Program-made: the position numbers and the translations under genes
Notes under the pieces: generated by a model
The model's database searches: none
The model's input: only the letters and a program-made list of their open reading frames with translations
What the model was told of the DNA's origin: nothing
Shown: piece by piece, positions 18,559-28,917 of the stretch
How positions within the stretch are numbered: the first letter of the stretch is position 1
Layout: each line of letters starts with the position of its first letter
NCBI RefSeq assembly: GCF_014279995.1
Contig: NZ_CP047935.1
Span: 2,005,494-2,069,493 of the forward strand
Direction of reading: 5' to 3'
DNA length: 64,000 bases
From: Synechococcus sp. BIOS-E4-1
GTDB taxonomy: Bacteria; Cyanobacteriota; Cyanobacteriia; PCC-6307; Cyanobiaceae

Positions 18559-19127
18559 AAACCTGTTAACGGTGTGATATTGATTTAACGCCCCCAACAA
18601 TGACCTCTGCCGCAGTCCAACACTATCAATCATACAGATATTCATCTCACTGAGAATGAATGCCATACTCATCATAAAATTCATTACTTGAGCACTGGAA
18701 TCTTTTGCTGCCGTGATGCTTGCAGAAGCTGAACAAAAGCGAATCAACCTGAGTGACACCCCAATGAGTTGGCGATATTGATCAGCCTCACCGGCTCCCA
18801 TCAGACACCAGCAGACAACAGACAAGCTCCACTCAACCAACCGCTCCTGAATCGAGAGTGCTGCCTCCATCACGATGAGAAGCCTCCATGCATTCAGAAA
18901 GAATCCGGGTCCGAGGGCTGATCACGCCCTCGGAATCTGTGCGGTATCCGGCAATGCTGTGGATCAACCAACAGTCTTCAGTGCGTTGACAACAGACATT
19001 GGACCATTGAACAAATCACAGCGGTTCGGGCGCCGTTTGCAGAGTCTTCCGTCCGACAAGCTTTCAGATCCATCCACGTCATCATCAATGGAAGCTCTGC
19101 AGCAACAAGAAGGACCCAAGGCCTGCT
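18559..19127. other. Gene-poor stretch before gadB
   Basis: A minus-strand frame (18532-18873) and a plus-strand frame (18875-19156) are open but lack gene-like features. The stretch should contain the gadB promoter; I see no distinctive motif. Confidence 0.35.
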
Positions 19128-20624
19128 TTGTACACAGAGTTCAGGCTGCCCGCTGATGAACGGCAGGATGATTCCCTTTCCCTGCAACTGTGGCTACCAG
19201 TGAAGAACCGCTGTGAACAGGAACACAACTTGACCTCCTCTGAATCCGGAATCGATCTCCAAACCACCCTGGGTCACCGCCTTAGCCAAAGCAATCAGAC
19301 ACAGCTTGAATTACCCCGGGATCAGCTCTCCGAACACGGCTTACAGCCGGATCTTGCCTACAGGCTGATCCACGATCACCTGATGCTGGATGGCAACGCC
19401 ATGCTCAATCTGGCCACGTTCGTTGGCACCTGGATGGAGCCAGAGGCGAAGCATCTGATGCGTGAGTGTGCCGATAAGAACATGATTGATAAGGACGAAT
19501 ATCCACAAACCGCTGAGCTCGAGAATCGTTGTCTGAAAATGCTGGCGCACCTCTGGCATGCACCGGATCCTGATGATGCCGTCGGAACATCGACAACGGG
19601 ATCGAGTGAAGCCTGCATGCTCGGGGGAATGGTGCTGCGCTGGCATTGGCGTCAGCGCAGAAACGCACAGGGGCTGGATGATCGCCGCCCCAACCTTGTG
19701 ATGGGCACCAACACTCAGATCTGCTGGGACAAGTTCTGCGCCTATTTCGATGTCGAGGCACGCATGGTGCCGGTAACAAGGGATCACCTGCAGATGACGG
19801 CTGAGGGCGCTATCCAGGCCTGCGATGAAAACACAATCGGTGTGGTAGGTGTGTTGGGAAGCACCTTCGATGGAAGCTATGAGCCAATCGAAGCCATCCA
19901 GCAGGGGCTGGATCAGCTGCAGCAGCAAACGGGACTCGATATACCGATCCATGTTGATGGTGCTTCCGGCGCCTTTGTGGCCCCGTTCAATTCTCCCGAG
20001 CTGAGCTGGGATTTTCGACTGCCCCGCGTGAAATCGATCAACACCAGCGGCCACAAATACGGTGGTGTGCTTCCAGGTGTGGGGTGGGTGCTCTGGCGGC
20101 AGCAGGATGACCTCCCTGAAGAACTGCGCTTCAACGTCAACTATCTCGGCGGCCAGATGCCAACCATCGGCATGAACTTTTCCCGTCCAGGTGCGCAGGT
20201 GGTAGCTCAGTACTTCAACTTCATCCATCTGGGCCAGGCGGGTTATCGCCAACGCATGAGCCGCCTGGAGAACACGGCGTCCTACATCGCTGACTCACTT
20301 CAGGCGATGGAGTGCATGAAGCTGCTGAGCCACCCACGGGGTCAGCTGCCTGTGTTCGCCATCACCCTCGAGGACTCGGTGAAGAACTGGAGCGTGTTCC
20401 AGCTGTCCGATCACCTGAGAGCAAGGGGCTGGCAAGTTCCTGCTTACACGATGCCTGCCGCCTGTGAAGACCTGGCGGTGCTGCGCTTTGTGATCCGCGC
20501 TGGATTCACCCGGGACATGGCTGACCTGCTGTTGCGGGACATTCGCAATGCCGTCGACTGGTTCCAGCAGCTGAAGCAGCCAATGGAGGATCCCAATCCT
20601 GATCATCGTCCCTTCCACCATTGA
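19128..20624 (+). CDS. gadB: Glutamate decarboxylase, 498 aa
   Basis: This PLP-dependent enzyme converts glutamate to GABA and CO2, consuming a proton. Family landmarks are all present: LDGNAMLNLATF, the substrate-site segment GTSTTGSSEACMLGGM, HVDGASGAF (Asp277, which binds the PLP ring nitrogen) and SGHKYG with the Schiff-base Lys310. Length is close to the E. coli enzyme, with a longer, poorly conserved N-terminus. The only start codon between an upstream stop (19008-19010) and the conserved core is TTG at 19128. The stop overlaps the next gene by three bases plus start, so the two are coupled. Confidence 0.9.
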   Translation: MYTEFRLPADERQDDSLSLQLWLPVKNRCEQEHNLTSSESGIDLQTTLGHRLSQSNQTQLELPRDQLSEHGLQPDLAYRLIHDHLMLDGNAMLNLATFVGTWMEPEAKHLMRECADKNMIDKDEYPQTAELENRCLKMLAHLWHAPDPDDAVGTSTTGSSEACMLGGMVLRWHWRQRRNAQGLDDRRPNLVMGTNTQICWDKFCAYFDVEARMVPVTRDHLQMTAEGAIQACDENTIGVVGVLGSTFDGSYEPIEAIQQGLDQLQQQTGLDIPIHVDGASGAFVAPFNSPELSWDFRLPRVKSINTSGHKYGGVLPGVGWVLWRQQDDLPEELRFNVNYLGGQMPTIGMNFSRPGAQVVAQYFNFIHLGQAGYRQRMSRLENTASYIADSLQAMECMKLLSHPRGQLPVFAITLEDSVKNWSVFQLSDHLRARGWQVPAYTMPAACEDLAVLRFVIRAGFTRDMADLLLRDIRNAVDWFQQLKQPMEDPNPDHRPFHH

Positions 20625-21298
20625 TCGATACCAGCTCGTCTCAGCACTACCTGATGCGACTGCTCGCCATCGGGAACAACGTCTCAGCGCTGGGAGCTTT
20701 TCTGATGCTCACCCAAGGAATACCGCGCCAAAAAGTGCACCGGTTGATTCTGATCAGCAGTTTCGCCTGTCTGATCATCCTGGTCTTGTTCATGCTGGTG
20801 GGCACACGAATCCTTGATTTTTTCGGGATCTCCGTCGACGCATTTCAAATCACAGGTGGATTAATCCTAGGTCGAGTTGGATTTGGAATGCTGAACTCCA
20901 AGTCGGACACGACACCTAAACGAGATGCAACTGAAATCAAAAATCATCAACAACAACTCAGCGACTCAGAATTGTATTCAGCTGCGGTCGTTCCACTTGC
21001 AATCCCACTGACAATTGGCGGCGCAACACTTTCGGCTGTGGTTCTCTTTGCAGATACGGCTGCCAGCACGGGCACATCTCTTGAGTTACTTGGAGCAACA
21101 ATCGCCTTAGTGGTTGTCAACTATGTGGTTTTCAGATTTAGCAGCAAAATTATGACCCTTCTAGGCACAATGGGCATGGAAATCTTCATCAAAGTCATGG
21201 GCCTATTCATGCTATCAATAGGAATTCAATTTCTCGCCCAAGGAATAGGATCATTCTACTTGAAATATCAAGACGCATCAATTAATGCGATTGGATAG
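20621..21298 (+). CDS. MarC-family (UPF0056) membrane protein, 225 aa
   Basis: A TTG start overlaps the gadB stop (TTGA). The protein has six predicted helices and MarC hallmarks: FQITGGLILGRVGFGML after helix two, and AAVVPLAIPLTIGGATLSAVVL in the second half. MarC proteins are integral inner-membrane proteins of unclear function. Coupling to glutamate decarboxylase suggests a role in glutamate/GABA or acid handling, taking the place GadC has in other bacteria. That is inference from position. Confidence 0.8.
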   Translation: MIDTSSSQHYLMRLLAIGNNVSALGAFLMLTQGIPRQKVHRLILISSFACLIILVLFMLVGTRILDFFGISVDAFQITGGLILGRVGFGMLNSKSDTTPKRDATEIKNHQQQLSDSELYSAAVVPLAIPLTIGGATLSAVVLFADTAASTGTSLELLGATIALVVVNYVVFRFSSKIMTLLGTMGMEIFIKVMGLFMLSIGIQFLAQGIGSFYLKYQDASINAIG

Positions 21299-21977
21299 CA
21301 ATCATCGTCAAGCTCGCAAGCAATACCTCAATAATCGCCAAGTGATTGGAATAAATCAAAAATCAAAGGCTGCATAAATAAAAAGATTATCGATTCGAAC
21401 TACGCTTTTTAATCAACATTTGAAAAAGATTAGAACAAAGTTTGCAAGAAAAATTCGTGCATCATTCCGATAAATCTAACATGCAGTATTCATTCAGGCT
21501 TCAAAGCGTGCTGGCACCGGGACCTGAGAATAGTACCTCCTCCTAGCAAACAATCTTTCCGTCAGTCGATCAACAACCAGCAATGACTTCAATTCTGCTT
21601 GAGGAGGTTTAGCGAGCTTATAAAGAGTAATTTTGTGATCATATACTTGAGCAATACGCGCGACATCTTCAAGAGAACGAGCTGCGATGGAGATCAAAAA
21701 GTGCAATCCGTCAAAAAAGATATTCAATATATTTTATGCACTTGCGAGATTGATAGCAATAATCAATAAGCGCCTACCTATACACGGAAAATAGACATGT
21801 AAGCTCGCTAGCCAAACTCGATCTTTCTGAGTGCGACAGAATGATTACCTATTTGAGCCGATTAATTTGGCAATCACTCACATCAAGTATGAAGCCCTAT
21901 CTTGCGCAGGATTACTCGTAGCAGCGACGAATACAGATCCACAAAAAGTATTAAAACCACGTTGATCTATCAATCTG
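21299..21977. other. AT-rich region holding a decayed Nif11-like frame
   Basis: Apart from the minus-strand frame at 21494-21727 (listed separately) I see no gene. The composition is AT-rich. Confidence 0.4.
21494..21727 (-). pseudogene. Decayed Nif11-like peptide gene
   Basis: The segment SLEDVARIAQVYDHKITLYK, followed by L and an AEL about eight residues later, lines up with the Nif11 leader of the gene at 43996-44259 (LPEDVVHIAQGYGYEITANE, then L...DEL). The expected N-terminal MSxEQLxxFL and the double Gly are missing, and the C-terminal part has no Cys. I read it as a broken precursor gene, possibly frameshifted near the start. The similarity covers only about 30 residues. Confidence 0.4.
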
Positions 21978-22028
21978 TTGCTAGCTTCAAGGAACAGTCC
22001 GTTTTGTCCACGAAGACACAGCAAACGA

Positions 22029-22574
22029 ATGACAAAGAAAAGTGTTTTCAATAAGTTCCAACTGTGCGTACCACTGGCCCTAAGTACCATTTTTTCAATG
22101 GGCGTGCTGGAAGCAACAACAAACCCAAGTATTGCCAACGATGAGTACGATCCATGCTGGATACACACAGATTGTGAAAAAACAGTTGGCTATAGCAATG
22201 ATCCTAACTCATCAATGGGAATCGGCTGGTATTGCACCGACGGAAAACTAGTTACGTCATCAACCAAACTTGATAACTGTGAAATCTTGAAAGGTTGTAC
22301 AACAGAGTCAGGAAGGTCGCCACAATATATTCCAAAAATGTCCGAGGGAGGTCAAGCAGCCTGGCGCTGTGCTGACAATGCATTTATTCACACAAATTGC
22401 ACGACGGGAGCTGGGTTTTCCAAAGATGGCGGATCAATGGGTATTGGTTGGTATTGCAACGATGGCAAATATGTAGACAAAAATACAAGGTTTGACAAAG
22501 CCTATATTCACCCCGGATGCTCAGCAGGAGTCGAATACAATACAACATTCCAGGCATGGGTCTGCAAAAACTGA
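22029..22574 (+). CDS. Secreted Cys-rich protein with four repeated modules, 181 aa
   Basis: I use the ATG at 22029. Residues 8-37 form a signal peptide (basic start, VPLALSTIFSMGVLEA core). The mature protein is a chain of short modules. Modules at 43-82 and 118-156 share IHTxC...SMGIGWYCxDGKxV. Shorter ones at about 85-117 and 158-181 share xxxxGC...(Q)AWxC. Each has two Cys, which fits one disulfide per module in the periplasm or outside. No known domain is recognised. Confidence 0.65.
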   Translation: MTKKSVFNKFQLCVPLALSTIFSMGVLEATTNPSIANDEYDPCWIHTDCEKTVGYSNDPNSSMGIGWYCTDGKLVTSSTKLDNCEILKGCTTESGRSPQYIPKMSEGGQAAWRCADNAFIHTNCTTGAGFSKDGGSMGIGWYCNDGKYVDKNTRFDKAYIHPGCSAGVEYNTTFQAWVCKN

Positions 22575-23643
22575 GACGCAATAATTGCTAAAATTAATTT
22601 AATTAGTCATTCCAATATTAGTCTTATTGCATATCAGTTTGGCGAAGATTGAGAACTAAATATTTGCAAACGCTGGCTTCATTGGATCAATAGTAACGAC
22701 TCAAAAGCTTCTGCTTTTTCTCTGTCGAGTCTTACATAGCTGCCAAACTCAATATGACGACCTCAGTCTTCTCGATATTGAGTCAATGGCCGTTCTCCTA
22801 ATCTATCCAGCACATCAAAGATTGTAATAGGGAGTACCCAGGGGCAGCTCCTTGCGACATCAGCAGATAGTGCAACAATCAGGGAAGTACTGATAACATT
22901 TGCAGGACCAATAAAAGAGAAGCGTTACATGTAATTGATGGAGTGTATAGGACTTTCGCACCGTGACAAACCATCTACCTTGAAGATTCAACTTGCATCC
23001 CTGTTAGAAGTGATTCAACTGCCTACAAAATAGTTTTTTTTACCTATATCTATCGATTAATGCCAGGAGATTTCAAACCAAGGAAGTAGGTGTACAAAAG
23101 CAGCTGGAGAAATACTAAGGCCAAGAGAGCAATGACCTCAACAGTTAAAGAAGCGGTAAACAAACACAATGCCAAAATCTCTTACTGAAAACCTCTAGCA
23201 AGCAATGCCTGGAATGAAAAGGAGTACAATTTATTTCGCCTATGGAATCCTTCACGAACTTGTGAAGTTGAGGAACAGATAAATGGTTGGACTGAGATGT
23301 ATGCGAATAATGAGTTGATGGTTTGCGCGAAAGGTGGTTGGTGGTTCCCTTAAGGCTGTTCCTATGGAAGAAGGAATGACGATTTGGTCTTACGAAAGGT
23401 AAACGGGACCTTGAGTTCGTAAACACTGCAAGAAGAAGAAAGGGGCTGCCTGAACTATTTACTTCTATCAAACCACAGCCATTGGACTTCACATCAATCG
23501 CATTCAAAACGAGTTGAAGGCTACAACAAGACACACTTGCATCTCAGAATAGGGGAAGAAAACTCACGTCGGAGGTCAAGCAATGTTGCATGATGAATGC
23601 AGGAACAACCATCAACTTACAAGTATTGAATAACAATCAGCCA
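22575..23643. other. Gene-free stretch of about 1 kb
   Basis: AT-rich at first, then mixed. The longest frame (23145-23534, minus) lacks any coding character. No RNA gene or repeat is recognised. Confidence 0.4.
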
Positions 23644-24586
23644 ATGCTCTCAAAAGTTGCGGTGATTCAACATGCGCCTGTACTTGGCAAGCGACTGGCA
23701 ACAATGGAGCGGTAGGACTTATCGATGCCGCTACAAAAGCTGGCGCAAAATTGATTGTCTTGCCTGTGGCTTTTATCGCCGGGTATCCAACCTACATATG
23801 GCAGTTAAGACCTGGCTTAGACACGGACCTGTCGTCTGAGATTGGTGCACTGATGCTTGAGAATGCAATGAAGTGAATCTCGATGGGCCTCACCTAAAGC
23901 CACTGAGATCCATTGCAAAGCGTCATCAAGTAAACATCCTGATCGGCATCAATGAGATCGACAATTCGCAGAGTCGTACAACACTCTTTAACAGCTATGT
24001 GCATATCGATGGTGATGGTGCTTATGCAAATGTTCACCGCAAGTTGATGCCTACCAACCCTGAAAGAATGGTTTGGGGGTTTGGAGACGGGCAAGGGCTA
24101 CGTGTCAATGAAACGCAGGTGGGACGTGTTGGTTCACTGATTTGCTGGAAAAACTACATGCCGCTTGCTCGCATGGCTCTGTAGTCACAAGGTGTTGAAA
24201 TTTTTGTTGCGCCGACATGGGATAGTAGTGATGGCTGGCAAGGAAGTATGCAACATATTGCGCGGGAAGGACGTTGCTATGTGATCAGTTGCTGCACCTG
24301 CATGCGTGGTTCTGATATTCCAGCAGATTTTCCAGGTTGCAAGCAAATCTTTACTGATGATGAGCAAATCAATTCCGGCAAAAGCTCGATCATTGCACCT
24401 GGTGGAACCAACATCGCTGGCCCATTAGCATCGGAAGTAGGTATCCTCTATGCTGAAATTGATCTTTCTGAGGTACGCAGCTCTCGGCGAAGCCTTGATG
24501 TAGGTGGTCACTACAATCGCCCGGATATCTTCAGTCTTGAAGTCAATAGGCAGCAACAAAGAGCGGCTATTTTGGGGGATAATTAA
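23644..24586 (+). pseudogene. Nitrilase pseudogene
   Basis: Translated in pieces, this is a full-length nitrilase of the carbon-nitrogen hydrolase superfamily. It runs from MLSKVAVIQHAPV through FIAGYPTYIWQLRPG, NVHRKLMPTNPERMVWG, SLICWKNYMPLARMAL and APTWDSSDGWQ to RRSLDVGGHYNRPDIFSL. It is broken three ways: TAG at 23713-23715 with a frame change, a second frame change near 23868-23872, and TAG at 24182-24184. The catalytic Glu position (usually P-E-A-F) reads P-V-A-F, while the Lys and Cys survive. The Glu after the Cys-Trp (usually C-W-E-N) is Lys. It is clearly inactive; it once hydrolysed nitriles to acids and ammonia. Confidence 0.9.
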
Positions 24587-25368
24587 AAGTCAAAATCACT
24601 CACAACCTAAGCCTGATGATCGCGATCAACATAGATACCTAATGCAATGGAACTTATCTGCAGGATCAAGGGCTTCATCCCAGAACAACTTTTCTGAGAG
24701 AACTATGGTCATAGATGCCTCACTAACTCTTTCTGGCGCTTATGAAGAGCGTACAGTCGCTCTCCCAGCTTGACTTTCCTATTGTGACATAAATAACATC
24801 AGTCATATTGTTCTTCCACTAGGGCCCATCTCAGTTAATCACTGGGACTCAAAATTTTGCCCGTAGCACACAGGAAGCCGACTTCAGTTGGTCAAGAAGA
24901 CAGATCCCAACACCAATAGAACCGAGCACTTGGCTCAGGAAAGAGCCTGCCACGAAAAAGGGGAAGTAACGAAACACAAATACAACTCCATCCTGAGCAG
25001 TTCAGCCAGATCAGTCAGAAATCAATGTTGACCATTTCACAGAAGCCGCAGCAGCTGTTGAAAAGAGACACATCTCTCTGGGTCTGAAGCCTGAAATAAT
25101 GGTGATCGTTAGACAAGACTTTCTACCAGATCAAAGACAAGGCATGGTTATTGAATATCTATTCTCGACTGCGGAGAGGCGGACAGGCATGCTGCGTAAT
25201 TCAAGGCCGAGGTGATCTTCACATCGCTAAGCAAATTTTGAATCGAATCTGAAAGGTCTTATACACAAGCCCCTTGCAATAGTCTCAGCGATTTCGGCCT
25301 GCTTTTATTTGAGAGCAGAGCATGACAAAACGCCATCACGAACTACGCTTAACTGAACCGATCATTTG
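24587..25368. other. Gene-free stretch after the nitrilase pseudogene
   Basis: No intact gene. One short run (about 25040-25195, plus) translates to a protein-like segment (KRHISLGLKPEIMVIVRQDF) without a start and may be another relic. The family is not recognised. Confidence 0.4.
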
Positions 25369-25749
25369 ATGATGACTTCACCGAAAATCGTTCACATTGG
25401 CCTTTGGAAAGTCAAAAAAGAAGTGAGCTCAAAGGCGCTATCTGATGTGGATAAGCAGGTCAAAGCATTGAAAAACAAAATTCCAGGGATTGAGTTGGCA
25501 CACGCCGGACCTTTAGAAACGTTTAACTTGCCAAAGGAAATTGTTGATGCTTTCAGCATTTTGCCTGATGTAACGTTACTGGCCAGAGGCTACAATCATG
25601 CCTTATTTATAATTTTTGAGGACAAGAATTATCGAATTTTATACGACACATCAAAGGCTCACCTTGACTTATCCCCAGCCATGATGCCATTAATCGAGGG
25701 CGGCATGAAAGGGGTGCTGACTGTCGACTTTTGTTTGCCAAGGATATAG
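25369..25749 (+). CDS. Dabb (stress-responsive A/B barrel) domain protein, 126 aa
   Basis: The ferredoxin-like alpha/beta pattern of Dabb proteins is visible: IVHIGLWKVKKEVSSKALSD (first strand and helix), NKIPGIELAHAG (second strand), the central ARGYNHALFIIFEDKN (third strand), then LHxDL-type and a final strand VLTVDFC. Known Dabb proteins form dimers that bind small molecules; some are stress-induced. The start is one of two adjacent ATG codons (25369, 25372). It is a single gene in gene-poor DNA. Confidence 0.65.
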   Translation: MMTSPKIVHIGLWKVKKEVSSKALSDVDKQVKALKNKIPGIELAHAGPLETFNLPKEIVDAFSILPDVTLLARGYNHALFIIFEDKNYRILYDTSKAHLDLSPAMMPLIEGGMKGVLTVDFCLPRI

Positions 25750-27043
25750 CTACCAACCAAACGGGTGTTCAATAGTAGCCCCTATGGTGGCCAAACCTTC
25801 AAAAAATCAGCCCCCATTGAGATATTGAATTTGGCTTGGGATCGGTTGAACATTAATCCCTGTGCTGGCGATTTACAGATTCAAAGTCTTCCACTTTAGT
25901 TAATGGGTTCTTCTTAGTATTTACGGGAAGAGTATTAAGCTCTATATATTGATGTCAGAAGTTGATGCGCAGGTCACAACCGAATAGTTTTATTATGTCG
26001 AGTGGACAAGAAACCAAGTGATTCCTAATCTTAACGAGACTTTTGTAAAAAGCATTTGAAATAACAGTAAAATTTGGGATCGAATAACAGCATCACTGGC
26101 ACTCAATCCTTGATAAATTCAGGTTAGATGAAGTGCAATTAGATTCAATTTTGCGAACGCTTTTAACCACAAATCCTGCTATCTGTAAATCAATCTTCTG
26201 TGGCACTCATTACAAGGGTGCTCTAACTGCCATCCCGTTATCACTTCCAAATAGTGATCAGCGCTTCTTTATTTTTTCACTACATCAGTACACTGTTTCC
26301 TACTGGAATTTGAGGGTCGGCCCATAACCAAACCCGTAGCACAACACAACAAATTAAGTGGCTGCGAATCTTCGCCTCAACCCACCTTATCCAGAGGGTT
26401 ACCCGTGTCAAAGACCTATCTCAGGACAAAACAAAACCACAATATTCGGAATAATTAAAAACCGGATAATGGAGATAAAACTTCAGCAAAATAAGAGAAT
26501 TCCTGCTGCAAATTGGCGGGAGAACTTTCGCTTAGCCTTAGAATGAGATTCAACAGGAGCAGTTGATACGAAGAAGGCCACCAACTTTATGGCTGATACG
26601 AAACAGCAGGCACTGAATGTTGATGACAAGGAAACTGCTGATGGAGATATTCGCCTCTCTTGGAGCATGGCCAGAACCGCTACTCTTATGCAAACAGTGG
26701 ATTAAATTCTGCTTCAACTTGTGGAGTAATTAAACCACATTAAGTATCTCTGGGTGCTTACCGCATCATGCCAGGAATATGTAATCATTGCAGTAGCCAT
26801 CTTGAATCATGTTAAAGACCATTACATTGGATGTGGGGTAATGTTTGAAGAGTAAACACCAAACATTGAGGAGTCAGAACTTCTCAAGGACAATCAGCTC
26901 ATTCGTCACTTTGCTTGAAATGCCAACCTTCTGTTCCCCCTCAGGATCTTGATGGAAGAGGTTGAGTAACTTTCAGATCTGGAGTGATCTTAAGGTTTCA
27001 CTGTGAAATCGTTTGCTATAACTAAATCAACTATTAATGCATT
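25750..27043. other. Gene-free stretch of about 1.3 kb
   Basis: Short frames at 26133-26327 and 26358-26546 lack gene-like character. The stretch is AT-rich, with no repeat or RNA recognised. The last 100 bases should hold the promoter of the RTX-like gene. Confidence 0.4.
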
Positions 27044-28591
27044 ATGGCACAGGGCATTGGATATTATTTGGAAGGCCTAGACGAATGGGCAAACACTCCA
27101 CAAGGATCTACAATCATCGGGAATGAGGCGAGCACAGCATTTCAAGACCAAATTAACAATAATGGACGACTATTTGGCTTGTCCGCTGCTCTGAATGCAC
27201 AGGGCGCAGGACTGTGGGAAAAAATCGGTCAAGAAGTGGACCCAACTGCGATACTTGATGCGGCGTTTATACAAGCTCAAGGAAAGAGCTCGGTCCTAAA
27301 AAATCGAGGAGACTCATCAAAATGGTTTTATGCGCAGAATTTTCAGATTGCAGATGCTAAGACTGCGAATGCCAAACCGAATGAGGTTTATGCCGGGGTT
27401 GCGGCGGTACTTTGGTCAGTTAAACAGCTATATCCTTCTATAGATAGGATTCCAGTCTTTGATTCCTATTATGTGAAGAGTTTAGGCGACTATGATGTTA
27501 ACAAAATACAAACACTATTGTCACCAATATTCAAGCTGCAAGTCACAACTCCTCCCAAGCAAGGAAATTGGAACTTTATTTCTACCTTACACGATAATGG
27601 ACTCCTTAAGGGATTTATTGGAGATGTTTATGCATTAGGTAAAGAAGGTAAGTTTCCAACTGATGCGAAGCCATTCAGTACATCGATTCCTTATGCACTC
27701 CAATCAACTTGGGACAACTTGCCTAACGAAGGAAGCAAAATAACTACCGACTATTATGGATCACTTCCAGTGAATGGATCTGTTCATTTCCCAGGCACTG
27801 TGCCGAACAATTTCGATGGCTCTGACTATTTAATTCCTACGAACAGACCCCTGTCAGCAAGTTCCTTACCAGCCGTGCAAACTCCTGAGGCTAATCACGC
27901 CCTAGCCGATGATAATATACAAATAATCGGTGGCGTTACTCAGCTCACCGCTGCAGACGATGTACTAATAAACCAATCAAATTTTAAACTTCGGATGATG
28001 GGAGGTAATGACTTTCTTGAAGTGATTGGTGGTAAAGGTAACTTCGCGAACGGCAACATGGGAGAAGATACAATTATTTTAAGAGGTGGCTCTGGTGAGT
28101 ACTTGGGAGGAAGAGACAATGATACCTTTGAGGTTTTTAATGCAGAAGAAGGCACTTCTGTTAATGGTAATATGGGAAACGATACCATTGTTTTGAAAGC
28201 TGGTTCCGGTAAATACCTTGGTGGAGGAGATAGGGACACAATTTACGTTGTGAACGCAGAAGAGGGAACTTCAGTGAATGGCAACCGTGGTGAAGACAGA
28301 ATCACAGGTCATGTTGACGGCGTGGTTTACAGGGGTGGCAAAGACAACGACTTGATGGCAGTCAGTCAAGGAGAAACTTGGGGCGACAACGGCTCAGATA
28401 CATTCCGTGGAGTAACCGGTGAAGGATATGCTGTGATTAAGGACTACACCGTTGGAGAGGATGTTATTGACCTCACAATGAGTGGAAGCTGGAGCCAGAT
28501 TGGATCTGGCTTGATGTTTACGGACGACTCAGGCGACCAAATCATGCTGCTAGTTGGAATCACTGATATTGAACAAGTGACAGCGGTATAA
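27044..28591 (+). CDS. RTX-like calcium-binding repeat protein, 515 aa
   Basis: The N-terminal 290 residues form an unrecognised alpha/beta domain. From about residue 318 come Gly/Asn/Asp-rich repeats: GGNDFLEVIGG, then units of about 35 residues with NGNMGEDTIIL, NGNMGNDTIVL and NGNRGEDRI alternating with GSGEYLGG and GSGKYLGG. These are degenerate RTX nonapeptides that bind Ca2+ in a beta roll. The C-end YAVIKDYTVGEDVIDLT is the usual RTX terminal domain, which carries the signal for type I secretion. No N-terminal signal peptide is present, as expected. No ABC/HlyD partner is adjacent; the N-terminal domain's role is unknown. Confidence 0.75.
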   Translation: MAQGIGYYLEGLDEWANTPQGSTIIGNEASTAFQDQINNNGRLFGLSAALNAQGAGLWEKIGQEVDPTAILDAAFIQAQGKSSVLKNRGDSSKWFYAQNFQIADAKTANAKPNEVYAGVAAVLWSVKQLYPSIDRIPVFDSYYVKSLGDYDVNKIQTLLSPIFKLQVTTPPKQGNWNFISTLHDNGLLKGFIGDVYALGKEGKFPTDAKPFSTSIPYALQSTWDNLPNEGSKITTDYYGSLPVNGSVHFPGTVPNNFDGSDYLIPTNRPLSASSLPAVQTPEANHALADDNIQIIGGVTQLTAADDVLINQSNFKLRMMGGNDFLEVIGGKGNFANGNMGEDTIILRGGSGEYLGGRDNDTFEVFNAEEGTSVNGNMGNDTIVLKAGSGKYLGGGDRDTIYVVNAEEGTSVNGNRGEDRITGHVDGVVYRGGKDNDLMAVSQGETWGDNGSDTFRGVTGEGYAVIKDYTVGEDVIDLTMSGSWSQIGSGLMFTDDSGDQIMLLVGITDIEQVTAV

Positions 28592-28808
28592 AATTACATT
28601 CAAAGTCAGATCCTTCTTGATACCACACCAACTGCGGGGCTCTTCATTCCATTACTATTGATAGTGAGAGTCTACAAACTATTGCTATAACTACTGACCG
28701 GAAATCAAGCACGAGCTAAGTGACGAAGGGTTGAAAGGTGTCAGCAGAGAAATAAACACCGAAGAATATTTCATCGACCACCTGGCGTGATCAAAATTAA
28801 TCGCATAA

Positions 28809-28845
28809 AGAAAGAGGAGGGCAAGATTAAATCCCTCCTCTTTCT
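28809..28845. terminator. Perfect 13-pair hairpin downstream of the RTX-like gene
   Basis: Bases 28809-28821 (AGAAAGAGGAGGG) pair perfectly with 28833-28845 around an 11-base loop. It lies between the RTX-like gene and the convergent small gene at 28918 and could end both transcripts. The T-run is weak on either strand. Confidence 0.6.
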
Positions 28846-28917
28846 ATGTCCACCGAAGAAAGGAAATAAATATTCGGTGTCGCTGGCACCATATAAACCA
28901 GCACCACTAATTATTGT

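Noticed and set aside
23145-23534. 129-codon minus-strand frame
   Set aside because: Ser/His/Asn-rich without structure, in a region otherwise free of genes; likely chance.
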